Part shown: positions 47,940 through 57,282 of the stretch, in pieces | How the letters are laid out: each line of letters opens with the position of its first letter | Position numbering within the stretch: position 1 is the stretch's first letter | Assembly: GCF_019097845.1 (NCBI RefSeq) | Contig: NZ_JAHRGM010000020.1 | Location: 1-64,000 of the forward strand | DNA length: 64,000 bases | Direction of reading: 5' to 3' | Source of the DNA: Sphingobium sp. AS12 | GTDB lineage: Bacteria > Pseudomonadota > Alphaproteobacteria > Sphingomonadales > Sphingomonadaceae | The notes under the pieces: generated by a model | Databases searched by the model: none | Seen by the model: the letters and a program-made list of their open reading frames with translations, nothing else | What the model was told of the DNA's origin: nothing | Position numbers and translations under genes: made by a program

Positions 47940-48395
47940 ATGGCTACTGCGCCCAATGATGCCCTGATTGTCATATGTCCGGCTTGCGCAACGGCGAACC
48001 GGTTGCCCCGCGAAAGGCTGGCCAAGGGAGGAACCTGCGGCCGATGCAAGCGCCCCCTATTCTCTGGGGAGCCCGTCAAACTGACCGCAGATAATTTCGA
48101 CGCGCATGCCGCGCGGTCCGACATTCCCCTGCTTGTCGATTTCTGGGCGAACTGGTGCGGCCCCTGTCGTCAGATGGCCCCCGCCTTCAGCGCCGCGGCC
48201 GGACAACTTGAACCCTATATGCGCCTTGGGAAACTCGATACCGAGGCGCATCAAGCGATCGCGGGTCGCTATGCCATCCGGTCCATTCCCACGATGATCC
48301 TGTTTCGGGGTGGCCGCGAAATTGCGCGGCAATCGGGCGCTATGCCGCAACAGGCCATCGTTGCATGGGCGCGCGAGGCGGCACGACCGGCGTGA
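47940..48395 (+). CDS. trxC: Thioredoxin 2 (zinc-finger thioredoxin)
   Basis: A 151-residue thioredoxin from ATG at 47940 (GGAG upstream; ATG 47928 is an alternative). An N-terminal zinc ribbon with VICPACATANR and CGRCKRPLF (two CxxC pairs) precedes the thioredoxin fold: LVDFWANWCGPCRQMAPAF with the redox WCGPC, SIPTMILFRGG with the cis-proline. Cytoplasmic reductant of proteins under oxidative stress. Next gene starts in its stop codon (GTGA). Confidence 0.93.
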   Translation: MATAPNDALIVICPACATANRLPRERLAKGGTCGRCKRPLFSGEPVKLTADNFDAHAARSDIPLLVDFWANWCGPCRQMAPAFSAAAGQLEPYMRLGKLDTEAHQAIAGRYAIRSIPTMILFRGGREIARQSGAMPQQAIVAWAREAARPA

Positions 48396-48721
48396 GCCGG
48401 GAGCCCGCCACCCACCCGGCGACGCCCGATGGCCGTTATTTCGTCGTGCGCGGTCGCCTGTGGCGACTGTCCAATCCCGCGTTGGACGAGGACGTTCGCG
48501 CTGCCCTGGTATCGGATCTGATGCAGGCGCGTAGAGCCGTGCGCGACGCCCGTAAAAACGGCGATGTATCGGCCGAGCGTGAAGCGCATGCGGCGGCGGA
48601 CATTGCCAAACGCGGACTTGGCGAGCGTGGCCCAGTCTGGTGGACTGATGGCGCACCTGACTATAATCGCCATATGGCGCGCAATACGCCCTATGCTGAC
48701 TGGTTTGCAGCCCTCGACTGA
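48392..48721 (+). CDS. Uncharacterised protein downstream of trxC
   Basis: A 109-residue protein (from GTG 48392 inside the trxC stop; ATG 48365 gives 118). I recognise the pattern from sphingomonad genomes without a function: DGRYFVVRGRLWRLSNPALDED at the start, a charged helix, and KRGLGERGPVWWTDGAPDYN followed by MARNTPYADW. Cytoplasmic. It is convergent with exonuclease III and overlaps its end by 31 bp. Confidence 0.68.
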   Translation: MSREPATHPATPDGRYFVVRGRLWRLSNPALDEDVRAALVSDLMQARRAVRDARKNGDVSAEREAHAAADIAKRGLGERGPVWWTDGAPDYNRHMARNTPYADWFAALD

Positions 48722-49512
48722 CGCGCCTTGCGCACCGGCTTGTTGGCCAGCTCAATCCAAACTGGAGCATGGTCGCTCGTCTTTTCCCATCCGCGCGGCG
48801 CTGTATCGACCTGCGCCCATTCAAGCTTGCTGCGTGCCTTTGCGTTGAGCAGAATATGGTCGATCCGAAGGCCCGCGTTGCGCTCGAACGCCCCGCGCCA
48901 ATATTTCCAGAAGGTGTAGATGGTCTCATCAGGATGCAATTCGCGCAGAGCGTCGCTCCATCCCTGCTCCAGCAGATGGCGATAGGCGTCCCTCACCTCC
49001 GGCGCGAAGAGCGCATCGTCCCGCCACCGCTCGGGCGCATAAACATCCAGATCGGTTGGCATGACGTTGAAGTCCCCGGCGACCACAACCGGCGCATCGA
49101 GATCGACGAGCAAGGCAAGGTGATCATGAAGCCGCTCGAACCAGCGCAATTTGAAGTCGAACTTGGGTCCAGGGCGTGGATTGCCGTTGGGTAGATAAAG
49201 ACCAGCAACCAGGACCCCGGCAACCGCCGCTTCGATGTATCGGCTTTGCATATCGTCCGGATCGCCGGGCAGGCCGCGGCGCGTCTCATGGATATCACCG
49301 ACACGGCTCAGGATCGCAACGCCGTTCCATTGGCTTTGCCCATGCCATATCGCGTCATAGCCTGCGTCGCGGATCGCTGTTTCAGGAAATTTATCCTGTG
49401 GCGCCTTCAATTCCTGGAGACAGACGATGTCAGGTGCGGCTTCGCCCAGCCATCGCAGCAGGACAGGCAGACGCCCGTTTATCCCGTTCACATTATAGGT
49501 CGCGATCTTCAT
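48691..49512 (-). CDS. xth: Exodeoxyribonuclease III (AP endonuclease)
   Basis: A 273-residue Mg-dependent AP endonuclease/3'-exonuclease. Motifs: MKIATYNVNGINGRLP, CLQELKAPQDKFP (metal-ligand Glu), YLPNGN, VVAGDFNVMPTDLDV (catalytic Asp/Asn), LRIDHILLN and the final KTSDHAPVWIEL with the catalytic histidine. Complete and of normal length. It acts in base-excision repair and fits the block of DNA-repair genes. The tail after residue 258 is basic and not part of the core. Confidence 0.92.
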   Translation of the reverse strand: MKIATYNVNGINGRLPVLLRWLGEAAPDIVCLQELKAPQDKFPETAIRDAGYDAIWHGQSQWNGVAILSRVGDIHETRRGLPGDPDDMQSRYIEAAVAGVLVAGLYLPNGNPRPGPKFDFKLRWFERLHDHLALLVDLDAPVVVAGDFNVMPTDLDVYAPERWRDDALFAPEVRDAYRHLLEQGWSDALRELHPDETIYTFWKYWRGAFERNAGLRIDHILLNAKARSKLEWAQVDTAPRGWEKTSDHAPVWIELANKPVRKARQSRAANQSA

Positions 49513-49588
49513 CGTTGCGTTGACCTAGCTGGCGCGGGAGAGACATGGGAATGGTTATAAGTCATGGATGATCCACACATCCCTGCGA

Positions 49589-49885
49589 TCAGCCTGGCGC
49601 GTCGAGCGCCAACAAATCCTGCTCCTCTGGATGGCGATCAAAATAGCCGGCGACGAATTCGCATAGCGGCACGACCTTCAATCCTTTCTCCCGCACGTCC
49701 GCCAACGCGCCGGCGATCAGCTTGCTGGCAATGCCTTGCCCTTCGAGCGCCTCAGGAACCTGCGTGTGCGTGAAGATCAATGCGCCATCGCGCCGTTCAT
49801 AGGCCGCAATAGCCGTGCCACCATCGACCTTGAGTTCATAGCGGCTCTCGCCTTCATTATCGCGGACGTCCTGCGTCTCAGCCAT
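49589..49885 (-). CDS. YjdJ-type GNAT acetyltransferase-like protein
   Basis: A 98-residue minimal GNAT domain from ATG at 49885 (AGAGGAA upstream). Seen: YELKVDGGTAIAAYERRDGALIFTHT, then the acetyl-CoA loop PEALEGQGIASKLIAGAL and KGLKVVPLCEFVAGYFDRHPE, the PF14542/YjdJ pattern. Substrate unknown; the family may bind CoA and act on small molecules or proteins. Stands alone downstream of xth in the same direction. Confidence 0.8.
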   Translation of the reverse strand: MAETQDVRDNEGESRYELKVDGGTAIAAYERRDGALIFTHTQVPEALEGQGIASKLIAGALADVREKGLKVVPLCEFVAGYFDRHPEEQDLLALDAPG

Positions 49886-50283
49886 GGTCGGTTCCTCTTT
49901 CTTTCGGGTCATATGCATCGGCGATTTTCGCAGAGCCGGTCGATAGATCGAACAGATGGACAATGGCGCGGTTCCGCTAGAGCTGTCTGCTGACGAATGC
50001 GGCGTGGCCTTTGCGTTCCGATGCCGTGGCAGCCACAAGCCTTGCTGGAAAAACCGGGCTGCAGCGCTCATGAACAGCAGCTTCACCCGTCATTCATCGC
50101 AACATGCTATTTCATGCCCTGTCGCTTCTTCCCCCTTTGGAGCGGCACCTCCCTGAACTTCGGTCCCGCCGCGAGCCTTGCTCTGGCGGGGCTTTTTTAT
50201 GCGTCCCCTGCTTTCATCACGATCGCCTTTTGGGTGTCACCTTGATGATTGCTTGTCTCCACGCGACCACCCATAGGGTCCAA

Positions 50284-50457
50284 ATGGACCAAGAGACTTC
50301 CGAGCTCATCATGCGTGTCATTGCGCGCGCGCCGCAATGGCTTCGCCACGACCTGTCGTCAAAGGACCTCAATGCCCGTGGACGGGCCGAAGAAACGCTT
50401 GTCGCCATGATCGTCGATGCGCTGTCGCACGGAACGCCGCAGGAGCCGGAAGGTTAA
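50284..50457 (+). CDS. Small DUF6771-like protein
   Basis: A 57-residue protein from ATG at 50284 (an in-frame ATG at 50245 is possible). The sequence MDQETSELIMRVIARAPQWL then RHDLSSKDLNARGRAEETLVAMIV resembles DUF6771, small helical proteins of sphingomonads. The ribosome binding site is weak. Function unknown. Confidence 0.5.
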   Translation: MDQETSELIMRVIARAPQWLRHDLSSKDLNARGRAEETLVAMIVDALSHGTPQEPEG

Positions 50458-50494
50458 GCTTCGCGTGGGCCCCTCCCATGGAGCATCTGTTTCG

Positions 50495-50818
50495 ATGGGA
50501 CGCCTTCTCCTCCCTGCCCTGCTTGTCGCCGCTGTTCCGGCCGCAGCCTGCGCATCGAACAGCGAGCAGCTGACCATATATTGCGACGGCGGTCGAACCT
50601 TCCTTGCCAAGATCAGCCCGGATGGCGCGCTCGTAACGATCGGGAGGCGGACGGTCGCGCTCAGGCCAAGGGACTCATCGCTTGGGCGACGGTTTGAAGC
50701 AACAGGCGCTGCCCTGATCATAGATGGCGAGATAGTCGCTTTGGTACTCGATAACGATATCGATTTTCGAAACTGCCGGGTGAACCCGCCTGGTTCCCAG
50801 CTTCGGAACGCCGGATGA
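50495..50818 (+). CDS. Secreted MliC-like protein
   Basis: A 107-residue protein from ATG at 50495 with a signal peptide (LLLPALLVAAVPAAACAS; the cysteine could be a lipoprotein site, though the lipobox is imperfect). The mature part (LTIYCDGGRTFLAKISPDGA, VTIGRRTVALRP, AALIIDGEIVALV) recalls the MliC/PliC lysozyme-inhibitor fold, including a paired cysteine (NCRV near the end). Low similarity, so a different small beta-barrel is possible. Confidence 0.5.
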   Translation: MGRLLLPALLVAAVPAAACASNSEQLTIYCDGGRTFLAKISPDGALVTIGRRTVALRPRDSSLGRRFEATGAALIIDGEIVALVLDNDIDFRNCRVNPPGSQLRNAG

Positions 50819-51156
50819 ACTCGTCACCAGCCTGATCTCTCCTGTTTCGAGTGGTGGGAAACAGACATCTGCATCTCTTTGATCGTCCCCGATTCGGAAT
50901 GCGAACACGGCGAACAGCGACCGAATGATTTGGCGATTTCGATTCGGGCATCGCCCCTCGATTTTCTCTCGCGCTTAATATTTTTTGAACTCACGATCGC
51001 GTTGCGAAACGATTCAGGGAATTCATGACGTTGGATCCGTCGGATGCCCCAAGCAGGACCTCGTTCACCCCGAAACATGCGCTCGACTAACTTGACAGTC
51101 CGGGGAGTCATGGAGAACAGAAAGGGAACACACTGTTAGACCGATGAGACCAAGGA
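50819..51156. other. 338-bp spacer holding the SOS promoter of imuA
   Basis: No gene seen. The right end carries TTGACA at 51092-51097 and the LexA box at 51115-51129. The left part is less GC-rich than its neighbours (including TTAATATTTTTTGAAC near 50977) with no recognisable element. Confidence 0.5.
51115..51129 (+). promoter_or_regulatory. LexA box of the imuA-imuB-dnaE2 operon
   Basis: GAAC-AGAAAGG-GAAC, an exact GAAC-N7-GAAC site, 27 bp before ATG 51157 and starting 17 bp after a TTGACA element, i.e. over the -10 region. Consistent with tight LexA repression. Confidence 0.82.
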
Positions 51157-51888
51157 ATGCCCCGCAATGCCATCCTCGAGGATTTGCGTTCGTCGATCGC
51201 CCATGTGACGGGCGATGGGTGCCGTCATGGCGTCCATCCTTTCGGCCTTGACGACATCGACGATCATCTGCCCGGAAATGGTCTTGCAACCGGCGCATTG
51301 CATGAGGTTCTGGGCTCTCTCGACATTTGCGACGACGCAGCCGCAACGATATTCATCGCAGGCATATTGGCGCGCATGGAAGGCCCGGTTTTCTGGTGTC
51401 TGCGCTGGCGCGATTTGTTCACCCCTGCCCTCGACCTTGCAGGCCTTCATCCTGACCGCCTGACCATCGTCGAGCCTGGCGATGACAAGGGCGCGCTGAT
51501 CGCGATGGAAGATTGCCTGCGCGTGGCTGGCATCGCCGGCGTTGTGGGCGAGGTCTCAAAGCTCTCGACGACCGCGTCGAAACGGCTGCAGCTTGCTGCA
51601 GAAGGGTCCGGGGTGACCGCGTTCATCCTGCGTCGCGCCGCGAAAGCTGATGCGCTGCTGGAGGGCTCCGCAGCGCAGACACGATGGCGCGTTACGGCGT
51701 CCCCCAGCGAGAATCTGGGCATCCCTGCCCTTGCCCGCCCGCGCTGGTCGGTCGCGCTCGAGCGCGTCCGCGGCGCAGAACCTAAAAGCTGGATAGTGGA
51801 GGCCTGCGATGCGCAGGGTCGTCTCGCTCTACCTGCCATACTGGTCGACAGACCGGATCAGCAGGAAGCGTGGCGTATCGCCGTCTGA
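51157..51888 (+). CDS. imuA: ImuA (RecA/SulA-like SOS mutagenesis protein)
   Basis: A 243-residue ImuA-type protein, a RecA-fold relative that works with ImuB and DnaE2 in damage-induced mutagenesis. Seen: DIDDHLPGNGLATGALHEVLG near the N-terminus, FIAGILARMEGPVFWCLRW, and GIAGVVGEVSKLSTTASKRLQLAAEGSGV. No complete Walker A. ATG 51157 follows the LexA box closely. Its 3' end overlaps imuB by 80 bp in another frame. Confidence 0.87.
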   Translation: MPRNAILEDLRSSIAHVTGDGCRHGVHPFGLDDIDDHLPGNGLATGALHEVLGSLDICDDAAATIFIAGILARMEGPVFWCLRWRDLFTPALDLAGLHPDRLTIVEPGDDKGALIAMEDCLRVAGIAGVVGEVSKLSTTASKRLQLAAEGSGVTAFILRRAAKADALLEGSAAQTRWRVTASPSENLGIPALARPRWSVALERVRGAEPKSWIVEACDAQGRLALPAILVDRPDQQEAWRIAV

Positions 51889-53362
51889 GGCGAACGCAGC
51901 GCCATCCCGGCCGCCGCTTGTCACGGCCATAGAATCGCACGGTCGCAAGCTGATCGCGGCGGTGGACGTGCTTGGCCGCAGCCTTGGCATCACGCCCAGC
52001 ATGAGCGTCACCAAGGCAAGGACCCTGGTGCCCGATCTTGACGTGCTCGATGCAGACGAAGCGGCCGACGCGCAAGGGCTTGAGCGGCTCGCCTTGTGGG
52101 CAGGGCAGCGCTACGCCCCCTTCGTCGCGGTCGATTACCCCGATGGCCTATGGCTCGACATCAGCGGATGCAGCGAACTGTTCGGCGGCGAGGAAGCGCT
52201 GGTCAAGGACCTGTTCCGCCGGGTGAACGGCTCGGGCCTTACAGCACAGATCGCTGTTGCTGACACGGCAGGCTGCGCGCATGCGGTCGCGCGCCATGTC
52301 CCTGCCGGTCGCCCGGTTATCATTGTTCCTGGAGACCAGAAGAAGGCGGTCGGCCTCCTACCCCTTGCCGCCCTGCGCATCCCGGCAAAAGTGGCAAGCG
52401 ATCTGCACAAGATGGGCTTCACCCGGATCGAGCAACTCATTGCCGAGCCGCGCGGTCCCATTGCGCGCCGCTACGGACATGAACTCTACCGCCGCCTCGA
52501 CCAGGCCCTTGGCCATGCGCCAGAGGCGATGGCCCCGATCTTCCCGCCGTCACTGCCCCAGGCGCGCCGCGGGCTTCTTGAACCCATCGGTACGGCCGAC
52601 GCCATCGCGAAGGTCATCGGCGATCTCACCGACGACATTTGCGCTGCGTTGATGCGGGACGGTACCGGCGCGCGGCGCCTCGACCTCCATTGCGAACGGG
52701 TCGATGGCCAATATCAGTCCGTCAGGATCGGGATGGCATCTCCTACAAGGGATGCCCGGCATCTGACAAAGCTCCTGGTTCCCAGGATCGAGCGGATAGA
52801 TCCAGGCCTTGGGATCGAGACCATGATCCTGATCGCGCCGATCGTCGAACCACTCCGCAGCGCACAGACTGATCTTACAGGCGATACGCATCGCGGCCCG
52901 GACCTTGGTGCCCTTATCGACGCGCTGGCGAACCGTTTCGGCCGTGACCGGCTGTACGGCACGACGCCCTGCTCGTCCGCCATGCCCGAACGAACGGTCG
53001 AGCGCACAATGGCGCTGCGCGAGGGCGCGGATCGGCGCTGGAACGCTGTCCTGCCGCGCCCGGGCCGCATGATCGAACCGCCCGAGCCGGTCCAGGTGAT
53101 CGCAATGATGCCCGACCATCCGCCGGCCCAGTTCGTCTGGCGGGGCAAACGCCGCAAGGTCGTCCAGGCCGATGGTCCCGAACGCCTCCAGGGCGAATGG
53201 TGGCGCGCCAAGGGGCTGGAAGCCGACAGCCCCTATCTTGTGCGCGACTATTTCCAGGTCGAGGTCGAGGGCGGCGGGCGCTACTGGCTGTTTCGCTTGG
53301 GCGACGGCCAATGGTCGTCGACCGGGCCGATGGCCTGGTTCATCCATGGCGCCTTCGCATGA
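51809..53362 (+). CDS. imuB: ImuB, inactive Y-family polymerase adaptor
   Basis: A 517-residue Y-family DNA polymerase relative. The N-terminus [17 protein letters not shown] lacks the first catalytic aspartate of Pol IV, as in other ImuB proteins. The palm is visible at [20 protein letters not shown], then [15 protein letters not shown] and the little-finger region. The C-terminal 120 residues ([35 protein letters not shown]) are the ImuB-specific part that contacts the clamp and DnaE2. It ends in ATGA overlapping dnaE2. Confidence 0.9.
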   Translation: MRRVVSLYLPYWSTDRISRKRGVSPSEANAAPSRPPLVTAIESHGRKLIAAVDVLGRSLGITPSMSVTKARTLVPDLDVLDADEAADAQGLERLALWAGQRYAPFVAVDYPDGLWLDISGCSELFGGEEALVKDLFRRVNGSGLTAQIAVADTAGCAHAVARHVPAGRPVIIVPGDQKKAVGLLPLAALRIPAKVASDLHKMGFTRIEQLIAEPRGPIARRYGHELYRRLDQALGHAPEAMAPIFPPSLPQARRGLLEPIGTADAIAKVIGDLTDDICAALMRDGTGARRLDLHCERVDGQYQSVRIGMASPTRDARHLTKLLVPRIERIDPGLGIETMILIAPIVEPLRSAQTDLTGDTHRGPDLGALIDALANRFGRDRLYGTTPCSSAMPERTVERTMALREGADRRWNAVLPRPGRMIEPPEPVQVIAMMPDHPPAQFVWRGKRRKVVQADGPERLQGEWWRAKGLEADSPYLVRDYFQVEVEGGGRYWLFRLGDGQWSSTGPMAWFIHGAFA

Positions 53363-56300
53363 GCCTTGCCGATCAGCGCTATGTCGAGTTGCAGGTGACG
53401 AGCCATTTCAGCTTCCTGCGGGGTGCATCCTCGCCTGAGGAACTCCTGACCGCCGCCGCCATGCTGGGCCTGCCGGCGGTCGGCATCGTGGATCGCAACA
53501 GTCTGGCGGGATTGGTGCGCGCCTGGGACGCTGGCCGTTCGACGGGCGTGCGCGTCATCAACGGCTGCAGGCTGGATCTTTACTGTGGCACTGGTCTGCT
53601 TGTCTATCCGACCGACCGCACAGCCTATGGCCGTCTCTGTCGTCTGCTGACGCTCGGCAAATCGCGCGCCGGTAAAGGGGGCTGCGAACTCCATTGGGAT
53701 GATGTCGCCACGTGGAGCGAGGGGCTGATCGCCATCCTCATCCCCGATAGCGACGACGCAAAAACGCAGGCGGACCTCGTCAGCGTCTCATCCATCTTTC
53801 AGGAACGCAGCTACCTCGCGCTGACCCTGCAGCGGCAGCCCGGCGACGCGTTACGGTTGCGACGGCTCACGCAGATGGCACAGCAGGCGCGCGTCGCAAC
53901 AGTGGCCACCGGCGATGTCCTCTACCACATGCCCGAGCGCCGAATGCTGCAGGATGTTATGACCTGTATCCGCGAGAAATGCACGATCGACGATCTGGGC
54001 GAGCGACGCGAGCAGATGGCCGACCGGCACCTTAAGGACGCCGCCGAGATGGACCGGCTGTTCGAGCGCTATTTGGGTGATACAGGACCAGTTCGGCGAA
54101 GTGTCGCCATCGCCGAACAATGCCGCTTTTCCCTTGAAGAGTTGCGTTATCAATATCCTGATGAAATCGGCAAAAGCGGGCGCACGCCACAGCAGGAACT
54201 TGAGCGCCTTACCTGGGCAAAAGCCCCTGCCCGCTATCCAGACGGCATCGACGACAAGACAAGGGCCCAGCTGGAGCATGAGTTGCGTCTCATCGCCCAG
54301 CTTGATTACGCACCCTATTTTCTGACGGTCCACGCGATCGTCAATTTTGCGCGCTCGAAAGACATTTTGTGCCAGGGCCGGGGATCGGCCGCGAACTCGG
54401 CGGTCTGCTACTGCCTTGGCATCACCTCGATCGATCCGGTGCGCACCGAACTGCTGTTCGAACGGTTCGTGAGCGCCGAGCGACGCGAGCCGCCCGATAT
54501 CGATGTCGATTTCGAGCATGAGCGGCGCGAGGAGGTGATCCAATGGATCTACGAGACCTATGGCCGCAACCATAGTGCGTTGACTGCCGTGATCTCCCGC
54601 TTCCGTACCAAAGGCGCGATCCGTGAGGTCGGCAAGGCGCTTTGCCTGTCGACCGATGTCACAGACGCGCTGTCAGGACAGGTCTGGGGCTGGAGCCGCG
54701 AGGGTGTGCAAGACCGCCATGTCGCCGAGCTCAATCTTGATATGACCGATCGCCGCCTTGCCCTCACGCTGGAGCTGTCGCGTCTGCTCATGGATACGCC
54801 GCGCCATTCCTCGCAGCATCCCGGCGGCTTCGTGCTGACCCGCGACCGGCTCGACGAGTTGGTGCCGATCGAACCTGCCCGCATGGATGATCGCCAGATC
54901 ATCGAATGGGACAAGGATGATATCGACCTCATGGGGTTTATGAAGGTGGATGTACTGGCCCTGGGGATGCTCAGCTGCATGCGACGCGGCTTCGATCTCC
55001 TGCGCGAGGAGAAGGACATCCACCTCGACCTCGCCACGATACCGGCCGAAGACCCGGCAACCTATGCGATGATCCGCAAGGCTGACACGCTTGGCGTCTT
55101 CCAGATCGAAAGCCGGGCGCAGATGGCGATGCTGCCCCGTATCAAGCCAAGGACATTCTATGACCTGGTCGTCGAGGTCGCCATCGTGCGGCCCGGCCCC
55201 ATCCAGGGCGACATGGTCCACCCATATCTAAGGCGCCGCGAAGGCAAGGAAAAGGTCAGCTATCCCAGGCCGGAGCTGCGCCGGGTCCTTGAAAAGACGC
55301 TCGGCGTCCCGCTCTTTCAGGAGCAGGCGATGCGGGTCGCCATTGAGTGTGCCGGGTTCACCGCCAGCGAGGCGGACCTTTTGCGGCGGGCGATGGCGAC
55401 GTTCAAGCTGACCGGCGGGGTCAGCCATTTTCGCGACAAGCTCATCGGCGGAATGGTCGAGCGCGGCTATGAGCAGGCTTTTGCCGAACAGACCTTCAAG
55501 CAGATCGAGGGCTTTGGCTCCTATGGTTTTCCCGAAAGCCATGCCGCAAGCTTCGCGCTCATCGCCTATGCCTCCTCCTGGCTTAAATGCCATCATCCAG
55601 ATGTCTTCTGTGCGGCGTTGTTGAACGCTCAACCCATGGGCTTTTATGCGCCAGCCCAGATCGTGCGCGACGCACGCGAACATGGCGTTGAGGTCCGCCC
55701 CGTCGATGTGAACCATAGTCGCTGGGACTGCACGCTTGAAGTGGGGAACCGGCGGTACAAGGCCGTGCGCCTTGGGCTGCGTATGGTCCGCGATCTTGCC
55801 AATCCAGACGGCGCGGCGATCGTCTCGGCCCGTGGCGCAGAGCCCTATGCTTCAGTCGAAGAAATCCAGCGCAGAGCCGGCGTGGGTGCTGGCGCTCTCA
55901 ACCGGATCGGCGACGCTGATGGCTTTGGCTCGCTCCAGCACAGCCGCCGCACTGGCCTGTGGGATGTGAAAGGGTTGCGCGACAGCCCCCTGCCCCTTTT
56001 TGCCGCGGCAGACGAGCGCGAGGGAAAGCTCCGCGCCGAAGCGGTCGAACCCGAGGTCGCGCTCTCGCCGATGGCGGAAGGCCAGGAGGTAGTGGAAGAC
56101 TATCGCAGCTTCGCGCTATCGCTCCGCGCCCATCCGGTAACCTTTCTCAGGGAGGATTTGGCAGCGAGGAAGATGGTCCCGTGCGCGGCGCTTTCTGACA
56201 TCCGCGATGGTCGCTGGGTCAATCTTGCAGGGATCATCATGGTGCGGCAGCGGCCCGGCTCTGCCAAGGGTATCATGTTCATCACCATCGAGGACGAGAC

Positions 56301-56676
56301 CGGGATCGCAAATCTTGTAGTGTGGACCAAAGTGTTCGAGGCCAATCGCGGCACTGTCCTTGGCGCATCCATGCTCGGCGTGCGCGGTCAGGTCCAGAAA
56401 GAAGGCGAGGTCATTCACGTTATCGTCCAGCGGCTAGAAAATCTGTCGGGGTTGCTGGCAAGTGTGGGGGAACGGAGCGATCTTTCCAACGTCTTCCGCC
56501 CGGCGCGCGGCGATGGCGCGAAGAGTGGCGGCGGACCTGATCCTCGAGACCCGGACAGCAAATTGCTCGGTCGAAAAGCGCGTGAGATATACATCCCTGA
56601 CCTGCGGCTGGGATCAGGCATCATGCCCGGGCAGCCGACCGAAGGCATCAAGGTGAAGCCAAGGGATTTTCGGTGA
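53359..56676 (+). CDS. dnaE2: Error-prone DNA polymerase III alpha subunit DnaE2
   Basis: A 1105-residue C-family polymerase, the translesion enzyme of the ImuAB-DnaE2 mutasome. N-terminal PHP domain ([20 protein letters not shown]), polymerase core with [18 protein letters not shown] and the catalytic acids in [16 protein letters not shown], later HPGGFVLT, and DVLALGMLS, then the OB domain ([19 protein letters not shown]). Start ATG 53359 overlaps the imuB stop; the length matches DnaE2 (about 1050-1100). Confidence 0.95.
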   Translation: MSLADQRYVELQVTSHFSFLRGASSPEELLTAAAMLGLPAVGIVDRNSLAGLVRAWDAGRSTGVRVINGCRLDLYCGTGLLVYPTDRTAYGRLCRLLTLGKSRAGKGGCELHWDDVATWSEGLIAILIPDSDDAKTQADLVSVSSIFQERSYLALTLQRQPGDALRLRRLTQMAQQARVATVATGDVLYHMPERRMLQDVMTCIREKCTIDDLGERREQMADRHLKDAAEMDRLFERYLGDTGPVRRSVAIAEQCRFSLEELRYQYPDEIGKSGRTPQQELERLTWAKAPARYPDGIDDKTRAQLEHELRLIAQLDYAPYFLTVHAIVNFARSKDILCQGRGSAANSAVCYCLGITSIDPVRTELLFERFVSAERREPPDIDVDFEHERREEVIQWIYETYGRNHSALTAVISRFRTKGAIREVGKALCLSTDVTDALSGQVWGWSREGVQDRHVAELNLDMTDRRLALTLELSRLLMDTPRHSSQHPGGFVLTRDRLDELVPIEPARMDDRQIIEWDKDDIDLMGFMKVDVLALGMLSCMRRGFDLLREEKDIHLDLATIPAEDPATYAMIRKADTLGVFQIESRAQMAMLPRIKPRTFYDLVVEVAIVRPGPIQGDMVHPYLRRREGKEKVSYPRPELRRVLEKTLGVPLFQEQAMRVAIECAGFTASEADLLRRAMATFKLTGGVSHFRDKLIGGMVERGYEQAFAEQTFKQIEGFGSYGFPESHAASFALIAYASSWLKCHHPDVFCAALLNAQPMGFYAPAQIVRDAREHGVEVRPVDVNHSRWDCTLEVGNRRYKAVRLGLRMVRDLANPDGAAIVSARGAEPYASVEEIQRRAGVGAGALNRIGDADGFGSLQHSRRTGLWDVKGLRDSPLPLFAAADEREGKLRAEAVEPEVALSPMAEGQEVVEDYRSFALSLRAHPVTFLREDLAARKMVPCAALSDIRDGRWVNLAGIIMVRQRPGSAKGIMFITIEDETGIANLVVWTKVFEANRGTVLGASMLGVRGQVQKEGEVIHVIVQRLENLSGLLASVGERSDLSNVFRPARGDGAKSGGGPDPRDPDSKLLGRKAREIYIPDLRLGSGIMPGQPTEGIKVKPRDFR

Positions 56677-56840
56677 GAATGTCAACATCGACATCGGCTC
56701 AGACAAAAATCGGAGGGCGTGATAGAGCAGTTTTGCGAGATTTCTCGTCGCCAGATCTGCTTGATTAGCCTTTTGTAGCTGCCGACCCGCGCGATCTAAT
56801 CAGAACCCGAAACGGAAGCCTACCGGTGTCGACCCTTCAG

Positions 56841-57025
56841 AGACATTCATGACCGAATTTCTCGTTCTCGCTTCCAGTCAGTCTACTTCTTCACGTTAGC
56901 ATGGGTTAGAGGTGCTGCCTGGCGACGGTCTTCATGGTGTCGGTGATGGCCTGAAAGGTTGGTGTATGACGCCCCAGACAAGACCGGCACCAGCAAGATC
57001 GAGAAATCCCTGGGTGTCGCGTCGG
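56841..57025 (-). pseudogene. Remnant of an ArgP/LysG-type regulator gene (3' end, with deletion)
   Basis: The DNA matches the 3' end and downstream flank of the intact gene at 61764-62663. Shared stretches include AGACATTCATGA, GGCCTGAA, and GATCGAGAAATCCCTG. The remnant lacks about 104 bp present in the intact copy (roughly 61851-61950) and loses similarity after 57025. No usable reading frame remains. It is in the same orientation as the intact gene. Confidence 0.65.
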
Positions 57026-57214
57026 TTGCAAAACAGGCCTGCCCTGGCGCAACTGAACAAGGCGTCAATCAGGGAATATGGTGATGCCTATTGTGGCGGT
57101 GAGGCCGAGAAATCACTGCGCAAGGTTGCCGTGAAACAAAGGCAGCGAGGAAATGCTGGCAGGCACCGCTTTTAACAGGCAGGTCCAGGAAGGTCGGTGC
57201 TTTCAAGCTCACCT

Positions 57215-57243
57215 CTTGAATGAAAATCACATTCGATCCATCT
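57215..57243 (+). promoter_or_regulatory. Possible heat-shock (sigma32-type) promoter of htpG
   Basis: CTTGAA (57215-57220) and, 17 bp later, CCATCT (57238-57243) resemble the CTTGAAA / CCCATNT consensus. The -10 part is incomplete. It lies 40 bp before ATG 57283. Confidence 0.35.
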
Positions 57244-57282
57244 GACCGTCGCACAGTCTGCCATATGAGAGAGCAAAGACCC

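Larger units (their letters stand above)
56677..57282. other. 606-bp region between dnaE2 and htpG
   Basis: It holds a decayed copy of the 3' end of an ArgP-type gene (see 56841-57025) and the promoter of htpG. The first 150 bp show no recognisable feature. Confidence 0.5.

Noticed and set aside
48057..48929. 290-residue open frame on the minus strand
   Set aside because: Antisense to trxC and its neighbour; Arg/His-rich shadow.
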